Below are positions 25,090 through 34,645 of a stretch of 64,000 bases of DNA, in pieces. The first letter of the stretch is position 1. Every line of letters starts with the position of its first letter. The DNA lies in the NCBI GenBank assembly GCA_021771035.1, contig JAETPU010000005.1, positions 62,001-126,000 on the forward strand, read 5' to 3'. The notes beneath the pieces are model-generated. The model saw only the letters and a list, made by a program, of their open reading frames with translations. It was not told the origin of the DNA and ran no database searches. The stretch comes from Marvinbryantia formatexigens. Its GTDB lineage: Bacteria > Bacillota > Clostridia > Oscillospirales > Ruminococcaceae. The position numbers and the translations under genes were made by a program.

Positions 25090-25572
25090 TTGGAGATACG
25101 ATTGGGAACACCTCAGGAGATGGAACAGGTGTGGGGAGAGCAGTTTCCCCAATCCACGAAGCGCTTCTTTTTACAGGCGCTTCGCCAGGGCCAGGCGGAA
25201 TTTTGGACAATTGAGGAGGACAGCCGGCTGATTGGGGAACTCTATCTGTTTTTCTCCCTTGAGGACCCGGACTTTGCTGTGCCGGGGGATCGGGCCTACC
25301 TGTGCGCCTTTCGGGTGATACCGGAAAAACAGGGCAGGGGCTATGGCACCCAGCTCATGCGGCGGGTTCTCAAGCGGGCCAGGGAGCTGGGGTACCGTGA
25401 GGTGAGCATCGGTGTGGAGGAAACCTCCCCTCAAAATCTCAGGATGTACCGCCGGATGGGATTTACCCGGCAGGTGAAAATCTGTACCCAGGATCCCTGC
25501 GATGTCAACGAACAGTTTCACCCTGTACCCTGCGAACCTTTTATGCTGCTGCTGAAGTCCTTAGAAACTTAG
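25090..25572 (+). CDS. GNAT family N-acetyltransferase
   Basis: A 160-residue GNAT protein. The acetyl-CoA-binding motif A reads V-I-P-E-K-Q-G-R-G-Y-G-T-Q-L-M (about 77-91), and motif B is N-L-R-M-Y-R-R-M-G-F. The start is a TTG 2 nt after the upstream stop with GGGAGG about 8 nt ahead, indicating translational coupling to the membrane-anchored protein. The substrate cannot be read. Confidence 0.85.
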   Translation: MEIRLGTPQEMEQVWGEQFPQSTKRFFLQALRQGQAEFWTIEEDSRLIGELYLFFSLEDPDFAVPGDRAYLCAFRVIPEKQGRGYGTQLMRRVLKRARELGYREVSIGVEETSPQNLRMYRRMGFTRQVKICTQDPCDVNEQFHPVPCEPFMLLLKSLET

Positions 25573-25972
25573 CGGCAGCAGGGCTGAGCCGGTCATTTTA
25601 CCTGGAAAATCCGCAAGGCCGTCAAAGAAGGGAAGAAGGTTCTTCTTTTTGCGGCCGTCAAATATGTTTTGTTCGGACAGGCTCCGCGTGACTGGAAATA
25701 AGCCCAGCCTTCCGGCAGATTTTTGGAATGCCGGATACCCGGTTTTGGCCGGGAGATGGACTGGCTGTTCCGGGGTGGTCTGCCCGCAGCGACTCACGGT
25801 AGTTCTGGAGCGGGCAATGGGCTCCGCAGCTGAATAGCACCGGGATTTGTTTTCTCCAGGCGTCTCTTGATAGCGTTCTCCATAAAAATTGGGGAAACTG
25901 CCCTGGAAACCGGGGCTTTTTCAGACTTCTTCTAAATTTGAGAAACAAAGCGGTTCATTTGCTCCGGTATGG
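25573..25972. other. Intergenic stretch without a supported gene
   Basis: No protein-like frame with a ribosome-binding site was found. A short GAAGAA/TTCTTC hairpin with T-run near 25634 may end the GNAT transcript. Confidence 0.45.
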
Positions 25973-26000
25973 TTGACTGATTTGCCAGTTTTGGTATACT
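25973..26000 (+). promoter_or_regulatory. Promoter of the GH95-like gene
   Basis: TTGACT (25973-25978) and TATACT (25995-26000) are 16 bp apart, about 140 nt before the chosen start codon. Confidence 0.6.
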
Positions 26001-26140
26001 GATTTTGAAACAGGACGATTTCGGGGATCGGACGGCGTTTCGACGCTGTCCGGCCCGGTGTGAACGTGCAAATGTAAAGGATTCCCCCGGTGCCGCGGGG
26101 AAATCCTTTCATGGAACAACGAGGGGGCAGGAAAAATCAT

Positions 26141-29100
26141 ATGCTGCATACTATCACAATGAAGAATACACAGACAGACTGGAATGAAGCGCTTCCCCAG
26201 GGAAACGGCGTTTTAGGTGCCATGAGCTATTTTCGGCACAACCGGCTTTGCTGTGCGGTGAACCACTATGAGGTGTATTACACCATGTATGAGCGGTACA
26301 GCCAGGCCTATCAGAAAAAGCTCAAGGAGGGCAAACTCAGCTTTGGGGAGGCCAGAAGCTATGAGGAACTCATGGCGGCGGCCCGGGAATCCATCCGGGA
26401 TCTCTCGCGGGAGCCATATCTCAACTATCAGCGGGTTATCTGGCCTCAGACAGCCCAAAAACGCCGTCCCAATTCCCAGCAGGGGGTGAGCCATCCGCCC
26501 ACGGGCGAGGTTTGGGTGCAGCTGGACGACGCCCTGGAAAAGCCGGATCAGTCCTGCCTGCAGCTGGATATCGAAGGGGCTGTTGTGAATTTGGATGTGA
26601 ATCGGGAGGAGGACTGTGTCCATCTGGAGCAGCGGGTTCTCACCGATGCGGATGGAGTGCTGTTTGAAGTGAAGCAGAGCCGCGGAGGGCTGGTGAAGGG
26701 GCTCAGGCTGGTGTATCCCCAGCGGCGCAACCACCGCACCATCGATCCCCAATCAGCGGGAAACGGGGAATTCGATTTCACCCAGCAGGGGTATACCTAC
26801 AGCTTCGAGCAGAAGGACGAAAGCACCTTTGGCTATACGGTCTCCTTTTATCCCCAGGGGGAGGATACCCAAACCTATGAGCCCTTTACCTTCAGCGGAT
26901 GCCTGAAACTGCAGGGGGCCTGCGGAAGGATGGAGGTATCGGACAACGAGATACAGCTTGTGCTCACACAGGCGGCCCCGGAGTTCTCCGCTGTTTTCAC
27001 CGTGTTCACAGAGCTTTCCGGAAAGAAAACCCTCACCGGCGCCCAGGCGCTGGCCCAAAAGGTCTTGGAGCGCCGGGAGGCCCATAAAAAAGCCCATGCG
27101 CAGCATTGGAAGGAGTTTTTTTCCAAGAGCTCCATCGCCCTGGAGGATCCCTTTGCGGAGACTTTGTGGTTCTATAACCTGTATTTGCTGGAATGCTGCA
27201 GCGGCCGGGGCGGCAAGCGCCGGGAGCAGGCATGCGGCCTAAACGGCCTGTGGGATATTAAGCAGCCCACTATCTGGGGAAGCCTGTGGTATTGGGATGT
27301 GAATATCGAGGCGGCCTTCTGGCCGGTGTATACGGCAAACCATATGGAATTAGCCCAGGCATTTAACGACGGGCTGCTTTCCTACCTGGACGCGGCCAAA
27401 ACCCGGGCGGAGCAGTTTTACCATATGCCCGGCGCGGCGATGGACTATCCCCATGTGTTTTATAACTGTATGTGGCCCTGGTGCGCCCAGTTTATCTGGT
27501 GGTACTATGAGTATACGCTGGACAAAACCTTTCTGCGGCGCAAGGCCTACCCGCTGTTTTTAGACATCCTCAAGTTTGCCAGGGCCTTTTCCAGGGTGGA
27601 TGAGGCCACAGGTAGGATTGTCATTTTCCCCGATGTGTCCCCGGAGCAGGGCCCGCTCACCCAAAACAGCGTGATTACCATTGCCAGCTTGCGGTATCTG
27701 TGCCAGGCTGCGCTGAAATCCGCAAAGATTCTGGAGATCCCGGAGGGGGAAACCGATTGGATTGCGGATTTCCTCTTCCGGCTGCCTGAGTACCCCACGG
27801 CGCAGTTCCAAAATTATGGGGAGATCTGGAAGGACTCGGAATTGGCCCCCGCGGGAATCCATCTGCGGCATCCCTCGGTACTGATGCCCATCTTCCCCGC
27901 CGGTGAAATCGGGCTGGATTCCCCGCCCGAACAGCAGCAGCTGGCGCGGCGAACCCTGAACTTCGCGGAGGATCACACGGAATTGGGCGTGTTTGGTTTT
28001 GGCTGGCTTTCCAGCGCCGCCTCCCGCCTGGGAATGGGCGATACGGCTCTGCGGCTGCTCTATGAAAAGGGCTGGGATCTGATCCTGCGGGACAACGGCA
28101 TGGGCGCCGAGGAGACGGAGCGATTCATCAACCACTGCTGCGTCACGCATACGCCCCTATATTATCCTTTCATGATGGAATGTATCGGGGAGGGGGCAAA
28201 TGCCGTCAATGAGATGCTTCTGCAGAGCTATAACGGGATCATCCGGGTGTTCCCGGCCGTCCCCAAAGGGGAGCCGGAACTCCTGCATACGGCGGGCCGC
28301 CTGATTCAGGATAACCCAGTGAACTACGGCGCATGGAACACCGCCTCCTTTACGGGACTGCTGGCAAAGGGCGGATTTGTGGTGTCCGCCAGCCTTCAAA
28401 AGGGGAAAACTGCTTCGATTCGGATTGAAAGCCAGTTCGGGAATTTCTGCCGGATTGCGGCGGACTGCCTGCCTCAGGAGTTCAGCGTTGTCAGCGAGGA
28501 TGGGCAAGAGATCTTCTCCAGCGTTTCGGGTAATGTGCTGTCCTTCCCCACCAGCGCCGGGGAGAGCTACTGGATTCGCGGTTCAATGGATCCGGTACCG
28601 CAGCCCCAACCCCAACCCGAGCCGGCGCCGCAGCCCCTGGTCCATGTTGCCCACACCAACCGGCGTATCTTTCTGGGCAAGGATGGGGACACCGACTATA
28701 TCAAGGCTCTGGACAGCTTTTTGTGGGATTACTATGTGGCCAATGATCGCCGCCGCCGCATGACCGCATACCGGTTCAGCCTGGGCTGCAATTCGGACCC
28801 CACCCAGGAGATCCCCATGCGAACTCCTGCAGGCAGTGTGGACGCCCAAATCGCCTTCGAGTGTATTCCCATCACGCCGCAAACCCGGTTTGTCCGGGAA
28901 TTGGGATATGGGTTCCGCCGGGAGGATACCCTGGAGGCAGTGGACAGCGCCGTAGTGGATGCCCTGCGCAGGGACAGCATTACCGGCGTCAGCCAGGCAC
29001 ATTTCCTCATGGAGCTGCCCAAAGGGCGGTATGACGTCCTGGTGGTGTGCGGCAGCGCCGTGAAGGAGAGCGACATCACCATCCAATCCCCACAGAACGT

Positions 29101-29257
29101 ATTCGCGCCGGTGAGCCGTACGTTAAAAGCGGGAGAATTTGACGCGGTGACGCTTCCGCTGGTGCACCAGGAGGATGGAGTTCTGGAATTGGCCTTCACA
29201 ACCCGAGGCACCTGGAGCGTGAGCGCCATATTCCTCAATAAGGACTTTGCCATGTAG
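26141..29257 (+). CDS. GH95-like glycoside hydrolase with C-terminal accessory domain
   Basis: At 1038 residues the largest gene in the window. The N-terminal domain starts with W-N-E-A-L-P-Q-G-N-G-V-L-G-A-M, as in GH95-type enzymes. The (alpha/alpha)6 barrel carries L-N-G-L-W-D-I-K-Q-P-T-I-W-G-S and N-I-E-A-A-F-W-P-V-Y-T-A-N, equivalent to the GH95 signature. After residue 825 a Pro-Gln-rich linker leads to a beta-rich domain of about 200 residues resembling malectin/CBM-type modules. No signal peptide is present with the start at 26141 (AGGAAAAATC site); upstream in-frame ATGs do not add one. GH95 enzymes act on alpha-L-fucosides or galactosides; the substrate here is unproven. Confidence 0.78.
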   Translation: MLHTITMKNTQTDWNEALPQGNGVLGAMSYFRHNRLCCAVNHYEVYYTMYERYSQAYQKKLKEGKLSFGEARSYEELMAAARESIRDLSREPYLNYQRVIWPQTAQKRRPNSQQGVSHPPTGEVWVQLDDALEKPDQSCLQLDIEGAVVNLDVNREEDCVHLEQRVLTDADGVLFEVKQSRGGLVKGLRLVYPQRRNHRTIDPQSAGNGEFDFTQQGYTYSFEQKDESTFGYTVSFYPQGEDTQTYEPFTFSGCLKLQGACGRMEVSDNEIQLVLTQAAPEFSAVFTVFTELSGKKTLTGAQALAQKVLERREAHKKAHAQHWKEFFSKSSIALEDPFAETLWFYNLYLLECCSGRGGKRREQACGLNGLWDIKQPTIWGSLWYWDVNIEAAFWPVYTANHMELAQAFNDGLLSYLDAAKTRAEQFYHMPGAAMDYPHVFYNCMWPWCAQFIWWYYEYTLDKTFLRRKAYPLFLDILKFARAFSRVDEATGRIVIFPDVSPEQGPLTQNSVITIASLRYLCQAALKSAKILEIPEGETDWIADFLFRLPEYPTAQFQNYGEIWKDSELAPAGIHLRHPSVLMPIFPAGEIGLDSPPEQQQLARRTLNFAEDHTELGVFGFGWLSSAASRLGMGDTALRLLYEKGWDLILRDNGMGAEETERFINHCCVTHTPLYYPFMMECIGEGANAVNEMLLQSYNGIIRVFPAVPKGEPELLHTAGRLIQDNPVNYGAWNTASFTGLLAKGGFVVSASLQKGKTASIRIESQFGNFCRIAADCLPQEFSVVSEDGQEIFSSVSGNVLSFPTSAGESYWIRGSMDPVPQPQPQPEPAPQPLVHVAHTNRRIFLGKDGDTDYIKALDSFLWDYYVANDRRRRMTAYRFSLGCNSDPTQEIPMRTPAGSVDAQIAFECIPITPQTRFVRELGYGFRREDTLEAVDSAVVDALRRDSITGVSQAHFLMELPKGRYDVLVVCGSAVKESDITIQSPQNVFAPVSRTLKAGEFDAVTLPLVHQEDGVLELAFTTRGTWSVSAIFLNKDFAM

Positions 29258-29308
29258 GCGGATGGTTTTCTTTGAACGTACTAAAATTGAACGTTCGCCC
29301 AAACCCAT

Positions 29309-29350
29309 AAAGAGGCCAGCCGGGAGAAGCTCTCCCGGCTGGCCTCTTTT
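29309..29350 (+). terminator. Intrinsic terminator of the GH95-like gene
   Basis: A perfect 19-bp stem (29309-29327 with 29331-29349) around a 3-nt loop ends in TTTT. It lies 51 nt beyond the stop codon. Confidence 0.9.
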
Positions 29351-29514
29351 AAGTTGACAAAAGTTATCAAATCTGCAATGGGCGCTCCTCTGAAAGCCCC
29401 TGTTTTTTGAAGGGCTTCCCAGTCCTGATGGTGAAACGAATGGAGACGGTATTGGAATTCCTGCCTGCAAAAGAAACCTCAACACAGGTTCCCGCCGGAA
29501 GGCGTAGCGGTTAT

Positions 29515-29543
29515 AGATTGATTTTATCCGGCGTTTTCTCTAT
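29515..29543 (+). promoter_or_regulatory. Promoter of the two-component/ABC operon
   Basis: TTGATT (29515-29520) and TATAAT (29538-29543) are 17 bp apart. The following AT-rich ATGATCATAATGAT repeats could be a response-regulator site, which is speculative. Confidence 0.7.
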
Positions 29544-29673
29544 AATGATCATAATGATAATAGCACATTGGCGTTGTCAAATTAGGGATGCTGTGCCAGT
29601 TTCGTTCCCTGGATAGGGAAACACCGGCATGACGTTTAAAAATCGCTGCTTTCGGCTGTCAGGAGGGAAAAGT

Positions 29674-30357
29674 GTGGAGAATGCGTCTAAAATTCTCATT
29701 GTAGAGGACGATCCCTCTATATCGGACTTGCTGGAGATGAATTTTTCTGTGGCGGGATATTGCTGCGATGCTGCCAATAACGGAAAAGACGCCTTGGAGA
29801 GGATCCGGAGGAACGCTTACGATTTGGCGGTACTGGACATTATGCTTCCGGGAATTGACGGCTTTGAACTGTTCCAGGATATGCAGGAAAAACAGATCCC
29901 CATTATTTATCTGTCAGCAAAAAGCGATACCCACAGCAAGGTAAAGGGGCTGAAAATGGGGGCGGAGGATTATATCACCAAGCCCTTTGATGTGCTGGAA
30001 CTGCTGGTGCGTGTGGAAAAGGTGCTTCAGCGCCATCAAAAAAAGCAGAGGGAACACCGGCAGACTATCTATCAAATCGGCGACGTGACCGTTCGGGAAC
30101 AGGAACACATGGTTTTACAAAACGGCGTCCCTGTAGAACTCAAGCCCATGGAGTATGCCCTTCTGCTGATGCTGGTGAAGCACCCCAATATGGTGTTTTC
30201 CCGGGAACAGCTGCTTGACGAGGTATGGGGGGAGGCCTATTTGGGGGAAAGCCGCACCGTGGATAATCACATCGCAATCCTGCGCAAGAAGCTGAATTGG
30301 GGCGATACCATCGTCACGGTCCACCGGATCGGGTATAAATTGGCAGGGGGAAGATAG
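29674..30357 (+). CDS. OmpR/PhoB-family response regulator
   Basis: A 227-residue regulator. The receiver domain has I-L-I-V-E-D-D-P, the phospho-acceptor Asp in L-A-V-L-D-I-M-L-P-G, S in Y-L-S-A-K and K in I-T-K-P-F-D. The C-terminal winged helix (about 128-225) has E-L-K-P-M-E-Y-A-L-L and R-T-V-D-N-H-I-A-I-L-R-K-K-L. The GTG at 29674 is chosen because AGGAGGG lies 7 nt ahead and the receiver begins there. The histidine kinase ATG follows the stop codon directly. Confidence 0.95.
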   Translation: MENASKILIVEDDPSISDLLEMNFSVAGYCCDAANNGKDALERIRRNAYDLAVLDIMLPGIDGFELFQDMQEKQIPIIYLSAKSDTHSKVKGLKMGAEDYITKPFDVLELLVRVEKVLQRHQKKQREHRQTIYQIGDVTVREQEHMVLQNGVPVELKPMEYALLLMLVKHPNMVFSREQLLDEVWGEAYLGESRTVDNHIAILRKKLNWGDTIVTVHRIGYKLAGGR

Positions 30358-31770
30358 ATGCGTTTGTGGGGAAAGATCACTGCCATCTGCGGAATGGTGA
30401 TGATTTTGGTGATGAGCATTTCCTTCTTTGCCGTTTTGCAGCTTCTGGAACACACGCTGTACCGTACTCAGGAGGAGAACGCTAAAAAATCCCTGGCGAT
30501 GTATTGCAGCAACATCATTTCTGCCAGCGAAGCCTCAGCGGCCGGCGTCAGGCAGACCACCCTGAAAAGCATCGTCCAATACTATTTTTCCGACTATGCG
30601 GCATTGGTGCAGACCGATGAAGTTTTTTATTCCCTGGTTTCCGGCCAGCAATACCTGTTTGACCGCTCCCCTTATGACCCCGCTTCGCAGCTTCCTTCGG
30701 TACAGGACCGGGAGGGGGACGATCGCCCGCGGGAATCCCGGGTGCAATTCAAACATATCCGCAAAGAGGGGGCCGCCGTCCTGATTGGATGCCTTCCCTT
30801 TTCAGTGGCAGGACAACAATTCGACGCCTACATCACCATGGATATCAGCAGCACCCAGAGGCAGATTGTGATACTGTGGGTTTTGAGCCTGGGGGTGCTG
30901 CTGCTGGCCTGCGCTGCTGTGGCAACGGCAGTTGCTCTGCTAGTTCGCCGTGCGTTATCTCCCATTGACAGTCTGACGAAAAGCTCTGTGAGTATTTCCA
31001 ACGGGCAATATCATCTGCGTACCAATTACAAGGGAAACGACGAGATTGGCACCCTTTCGGTGGCCTTTGATAAAATGGCGGACTCGATTGAAGAGACGGT
31101 AACATCGCTGGATTTGGAGCTGCATAAGCAGCAGCTGCTGGTAGGGGCGTTATCCCATGAGATCAAGACCCCTATGACGGCTATGATGGGATATGCGGAC
31201 GCCTTTCTGCGGATGCCGTTAAGCGAGGAACAGAAAATTGAATGTGCCCGAAAAATCTACCATGCAGGAAAACACATGGAGAAGCTCACGCAGAAAATGA
31301 TGGAGCTTGTGGGTATGATGGATATGGGTGAGATTGAAAAAACGGCAATTCCGGTTCCGGAATTTGCAGACCATCTCAGAGAGCTGCTTCCCCCTCAGAC
31401 AAAGATTCGTTATGACGCGCGGCGCCTATGGGGGGACGAGTCCCTGCTGATCAGTTTGGTGTCAAATTTAGTGGGGAATGCGTTTCGCGCCTCGGGCGAA
31501 AATCCCCAGGTTTGTGTGGATATCACAGAGAAAGACAACTTCACCCAAATCATCGTTTCGGATAAGGGCTGCGGAATTCCCCCAGAGCAGATTCCCCTTA
31601 TTACAGAGCCCTTTTACCGGGTGGACAAGGCGCGCTCCAGGCAACACGGCGGCGCCGGATTGGGGCTTGCCATCTGCAAGAAAATCTGCGAATACCATGG
31701 GGGATGGCTGGCGTTCGAAAGCTGTGTGGGACAGGGCACAACGGTTACCGCCAGTATCATTACAAATTGA
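30358..31770 (+). CDS. Sensor histidine kinase
   Basis: A 470-residue membrane kinase. TM1 lies at about 5-27 and TM2 at about 171-196, enclosing an extracytoplasmic sensor region; a HAMP domain follows (I-D-S-L-T-K-S-S to A-D-S-I-E-E). The H-box is L-S-H-E-I-K-T-P-M-T-A-M-M-G-Y, the N-box S-N-L-V-G-N-A-F-R-A, the G1 box D-K-G-C-G-I-P and the G2 box G-G-A-G-L-G-L-A. It partners the preceding regulator and heads an operon with a lipoprotein and ABC transporter, the layout of cell-envelope-stress sensing systems; the signal is unknown. Confidence 0.95.
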   Translation: MRLWGKITAICGMVMILVMSISFFAVLQLLEHTLYRTQEENAKKSLAMYCSNIISASEASAAGVRQTTLKSIVQYYFSDYAALVQTDEVFYSLVSGQQYLFDRSPYDPASQLPSVQDREGDDRPRESRVQFKHIRKEGAAVLIGCLPFSVAGQQFDAYITMDISSTQRQIVILWVLSLGVLLLACAAVATAVALLVRRALSPIDSLTKSSVSISNGQYHLRTNYKGNDEIGTLSVAFDKMADSIEETVTSLDLELHKQQLLVGALSHEIKTPMTAMMGYADAFLRMPLSEEQKIECARKIYHAGKHMEKLTQKMMELVGMMDMGEIEKTAIPVPEFADHLRELLPPQTKIRYDARRLWGDESLLISLVSNLVGNAFRASGENPQVCVDITEKDNFTQIIVSDKGCGIPPEQIPLITEPFYRVDKARSRQHGGAGLGLAICKKICEYHGGWLAFESCVGQGTTVTASIITN

Positions 31771-31783
31771 TGACATATTGCGT

Positions 31784-31818
31784 ACAACTTGAGGAGGACT
31801 CTATCCCCCTCAAGTTGT
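31784..31818 (+). terminator. Partial terminator or attenuator between kinase and lipoprotein genes
   Basis: ACAACTTGAGG (31784-31794) pairs with CCTCAAGTTGT (31808-31818), followed by TATATTTTATAT. Placed inside the operon, it would lower expression of the transport genes relative to the kinase, or allow separate regulation. Confidence 0.6.
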
Positions 31819-31843
31819 TATATTTTATATAGAGGTGATGGAA

Positions 31844-33058
31844 GTGAAGAAGACAGCGGCAGCACTTGTCCTGTCGGGACTGATGGCTTTCAGCGGCTGC
31901 CAAACGCAGGCCCCCCGGCCGCCTGCCCAAAAGGGCGCATATGGGGATACGCAGATTGCACAGTCCATGGGAGTGCCGGAGCACTATACCTTTTCGACCC
32001 AGTCGGAATCGGGAAAAAGCAAGGTACGGGTGGACGCGGACGTGGTGGTGCCTCCAGTGAATGGGGTCGATGTGCTAAAAGCCAATCCGAAAGTATTTAC
32101 CGATGAAGAGATACAGGAATTTGTCAGGCGGCATACCAACGGTTTTGAGTGGGAACACGTAATGACAAAGCAGCCTTACCGTGGCGAGGGGCTGGAAACA
32201 GAGGAGCTGGATGAGCAGTTGATGGGAATGCAGCGCTGCTCGCTGTGGCTGCAAAACCAGAGCAGTGACGATGGGGTGGAACGGTATCGTAATCTCAGCG
32301 TTAACTTTTGGATTGAGGAAAAAACCGGGGATATTGCCTATACGCCTTCTTTAACCTATGTCAATACCCGCAGGGAGGAAGATCCCTCTGTCAGTACGGT
32401 TCGGCCTTTGAACGAACAAAACCGGGCGGATGACTGCACCATTTCCTTGGAGCAGGCCATTGCGTTTGCACAGGAAGAAATCCAACATATTTTCCCTGAT
32501 TTTTTCCTCAGCCAATACGGCCAGCTTGATGATGGGGGATCGCCATACCGGCCTGGGTATTACGTCTTAAAATACACCCGGAAGCTCAACGGAATCCCGG
32601 TCAATATCGATATCCGCCGGGGCGTGGGCGATGGTTCGGATTATACCGCCGGCACGGAGAGCGTCTGGATGACAGTGAACGACGACGGCGTTTGCTGGCT
32701 GGAATATGCGAACCCTGTGCTCACGGGAGAATTGGTGGAAGAAAATGTGGATCTGCTGCCCTTTGATGCCATTATGGAAATTTTTGAAAAGGTATCGCTT
32801 CTGAGTATCCAGCATCTGGAGATTTATGAGGAGCTGGTGGAAACAGTGATGGATATCAAGGAGATCCGGTTTGGCTATATGGCGGTCCGCCAGTCGGAGA
32901 GCATCGGAGGATACCGCTATATCCCCGTGTGGGATTTTTATGGGCTTCGTTATCCGGTCTATGAGGGAAACCAATATTTTCCGGAAAGCTTTGACGAACC
33001 GGTCTTTACCATCAATGCCATGGACGGGACTGTCATCGACCGGGACATGGGGTACTGA
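31844..33058 (+). CDS. Lipoprotein associated with the ABC transporter (DUF6034-like)
   Basis: A 404-residue lipoprotein with V-K-K-T-A-A-A-L-V-L-S-G-L-M-A-F-S-G-C at the N-terminus (lipobox F-S-G-C). The mature protein contains L-K-Y-T-R-K-L-N-G-I-P-V-N-I-D, V-W-M-T-V-N-D-D-G-V and a PepSY-like repeat ending I-N-A-M-D-G-T-V-I-D-R. It resembles the DUF6034 lipoproteins that sit in such operons in gut Clostridia. The GTG at 31844 is preferred over an ATG at 31838 because GAGGTGAT would overlap the latter. It may sense or bind the transported compound. Confidence 0.75.
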   Translation: MKKTAAALVLSGLMAFSGCQTQAPRPPAQKGAYGDTQIAQSMGVPEHYTFSTQSESGKSKVRVDADVVVPPVNGVDVLKANPKVFTDEEIQEFVRRHTNGFEWEHVMTKQPYRGEGLETEELDEQLMGMQRCSLWLQNQSSDDGVERYRNLSVNFWIEEKTGDIAYTPSLTYVNTRREEDPSVSTVRPLNEQNRADDCTISLEQAIAFAQEEIQHIFPDFFLSQYGQLDDGGSPYRPGYYVLKYTRKLNGIPVNIDIRRGVGDGSDYTAGTESVWMTVNDDGVCWLEYANPVLTGELVEENVDLLPFDAIMEIFEKVSLLSIQHLEIYEELVETVMDIKEIRFGYMAVRQSESIGGYRYIPVWDFYGLRYPVYEGNQYFPESFDEPVFTINAMDGTVIDRDMGY

Positions 33059-33060
33059 AT

Positions 33061-33753
33061 ATGCGCGGAATGGCTTGGGAATGCAGGCGGGTTCTGAAAA
33101 ACAGATGGGTTTATCTCGCGGTGGCAGTTACCGTGGGAATCCTCTGGTTTCAGGTGAGCGGCGAATTGGACATCCTGCGGTTTGGTGAGGAAGAAGCCAA
33201 AAGGGAATTGCTGAAAACGGTGCTGTGCGCTCAGGAAAACCTGCTGTTTCTTCCCCTGCTGTGCTGCCTGCCCGGCGCTTCCGGGATTTATCAGGAGCTG
33301 CGTACCGGGGCGGCAAGATACAAGATCTTCCGCTGCGGTTACAGGGCCTATGTCACCAAAAAATTACTGGCTTTGCTGTTGTCGGCGGTTCTCTCTCAAT
33401 GGCTCGGGGCGGCCTTGTTTCAGGGGACGTTCTCCTTGGCGGGCGGTTTGTGGATCCCCATACCGGGCCATGTCCTTTTAAGGCGTATGATAGCGGCCGG
33501 TATATTTGCCATGGCGGGGAATGTGGGGGCGCTGCTCACGAAAGACACGGTTTCCGCCTATGTTTTCCCGGTGGTGCTGGCTTTTTCTCTGTCCATGCTG
33601 CAAACCAGATTCTTTTTCAGCCTTCCCTGTATAAACCCCGCCGTGTGGATATCTGGGGAAGGGCAGAACCTTTCTTTCTTAACGGTTCTGTTTGGCTGTA
33701 CCGGAATCCTTACAGCTGTTTTTACGGATTATGAGGTGAAGCGATATGTGTAG
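33061..33753 (+). CDS. ABC transporter permease subunit (first)
   Basis: A 230-residue integral membrane protein with about six hydrophobic segments; R-V-L-K-N-R-W-V-Y-L-A-V-A-V at the start and G-I-Y-Q-E-L-R-T-G-A-A-R-Y at the first cytoplasmic loop match ABC-2-type permeases. It starts 2 nt after the lipoprotein stop and overlaps the next permease by 8 nt. With the second permease and the ATPase it should form the transporter; the substrate is unknown. Confidence 0.75.
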   Translation: MRGMAWECRRVLKNRWVYLAVAVTVGILWFQVSGELDILRFGEEEAKRELLKTVLCAQENLLFLPLLCCLPGASGIYQELRTGAARYKIFRCGYRAYVTKKLLALLLSAVLSQWLGAALFQGTFSLAGGLWIPIPGHVLLRRMIAAGIFAMAGNVGALLTKDTVSAYVFPVVLAFSLSMLQTRFFFSLPCINPAVWISGEGQNLSFLTVLFGCTGILTAVFTDYEVKRYV

Positions 33754-34645
33754 TGGGAAGGAAATCGGAACCTGCGTGCTCTGGGATTTTCGCAGTATGC
33801 GCAGAAATCCCCGGGTGCTTTTGGGATATGCTCTGGGATTTTGCCTGTGTTTTTTTCTCACACAGCGTATTATCGAATTGTCGTCACGATTTCACACGGA
33901 TATCCAGATGCTGGAGCCGTTTATCTGGTGCTTTGCGGATACGGACAGCATCTTGTTTGCCTCCCTTGCCCTATTGCTTCCCCTTTCTCAAATTCCGCAG
34001 CTGAATGTCCCCACCTATTACCTGGTGTTTCGAAGGGGCCGTGCCAACTGGATCTGCGGCCAGATCGCCACCACGGTTCTGATTAGCTTTTCTTATGCGC
34101 TGCTGCTGCTGGTTTCCTCTGTGCTGCTGACAGCAGGAAATTCGTTTTGGGCCAACCATTGGAGCGATACAGCCACAGTTGTCAGTTTTGCGCCGGAACA
34201 ATTTGAGGTGGCGCTCACCGTGATACGTAAAACTGTCAAGCTGACAGTCCCATATGACTGTGCCGGTATCATTTTTTTCCTGCTCATGCAGTATGTGCTG
34301 TTCTTGACACTGCTTAATCTGGCGGTTTCCCTGCGTTTTGGCAAAAGAGCGGGGATGACGGCTGTGATCGCTGTCAGTTTCGGCGCCTATTTGCTGACAC
34401 CGGATCAATGGATGAACTGGCTGCATATCCCGCCGCAGTTAGAATATATGGCAAATACATTGGCGGCGTGGGTTTCGCCGCTCAGCCACGCATCCTATTC
34501 GATGCACAGCTTTGGATATGGGGGATTTCCAAGCGTTCTGCAGAGCCATGCGGTATTTGGCTGCCTGAATTTGGGCTTGCTCCTGCTTTCCTATGGGACC
34601 GCTAAAAATATGGAGTTTTCTTTTTCGGGGGGATTCTATGAGTAA
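33746..34645 (+). CDS. ABC transporter permease subunit (second)
   Basis: A 299-residue protein with at least six TM segments (L-L-G-Y-A-L-G-F-C-L-C-F-F-L near 26, I-L-F-A-S-L-A-L-L-L-P-L near 68, and others). Its start overlaps the preceding gene by 8 nt and its end overlaps the ATPase by 8 nt, so the three are translationally coupled. The two permeases are not close paralogues. Confidence 0.75.
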   Translation: MCSGKEIGTCVLWDFRSMRRNPRVLLGYALGFCLCFFLTQRIIELSSRFHTDIQMLEPFIWCFADTDSILFASLALLLPLSQIPQLNVPTYYLVFRRGRANWICGQIATTVLISFSYALLLLVSSVLLTAGNSFWANHWSDTATVVSFAPEQFEVALTVIRKTVKLTVPYDCAGIIFFLLMQYVLFLTLLNLAVSLRFGKRAGMTAVIAVSFGAYLLTPDQWMNWLHIPPQLEYMANTLAAWVSPLSHASYSMHSFGYGGFPSVLQSHAVFGCLNLGLLLLSYGTAKNMEFSFSGGFYE

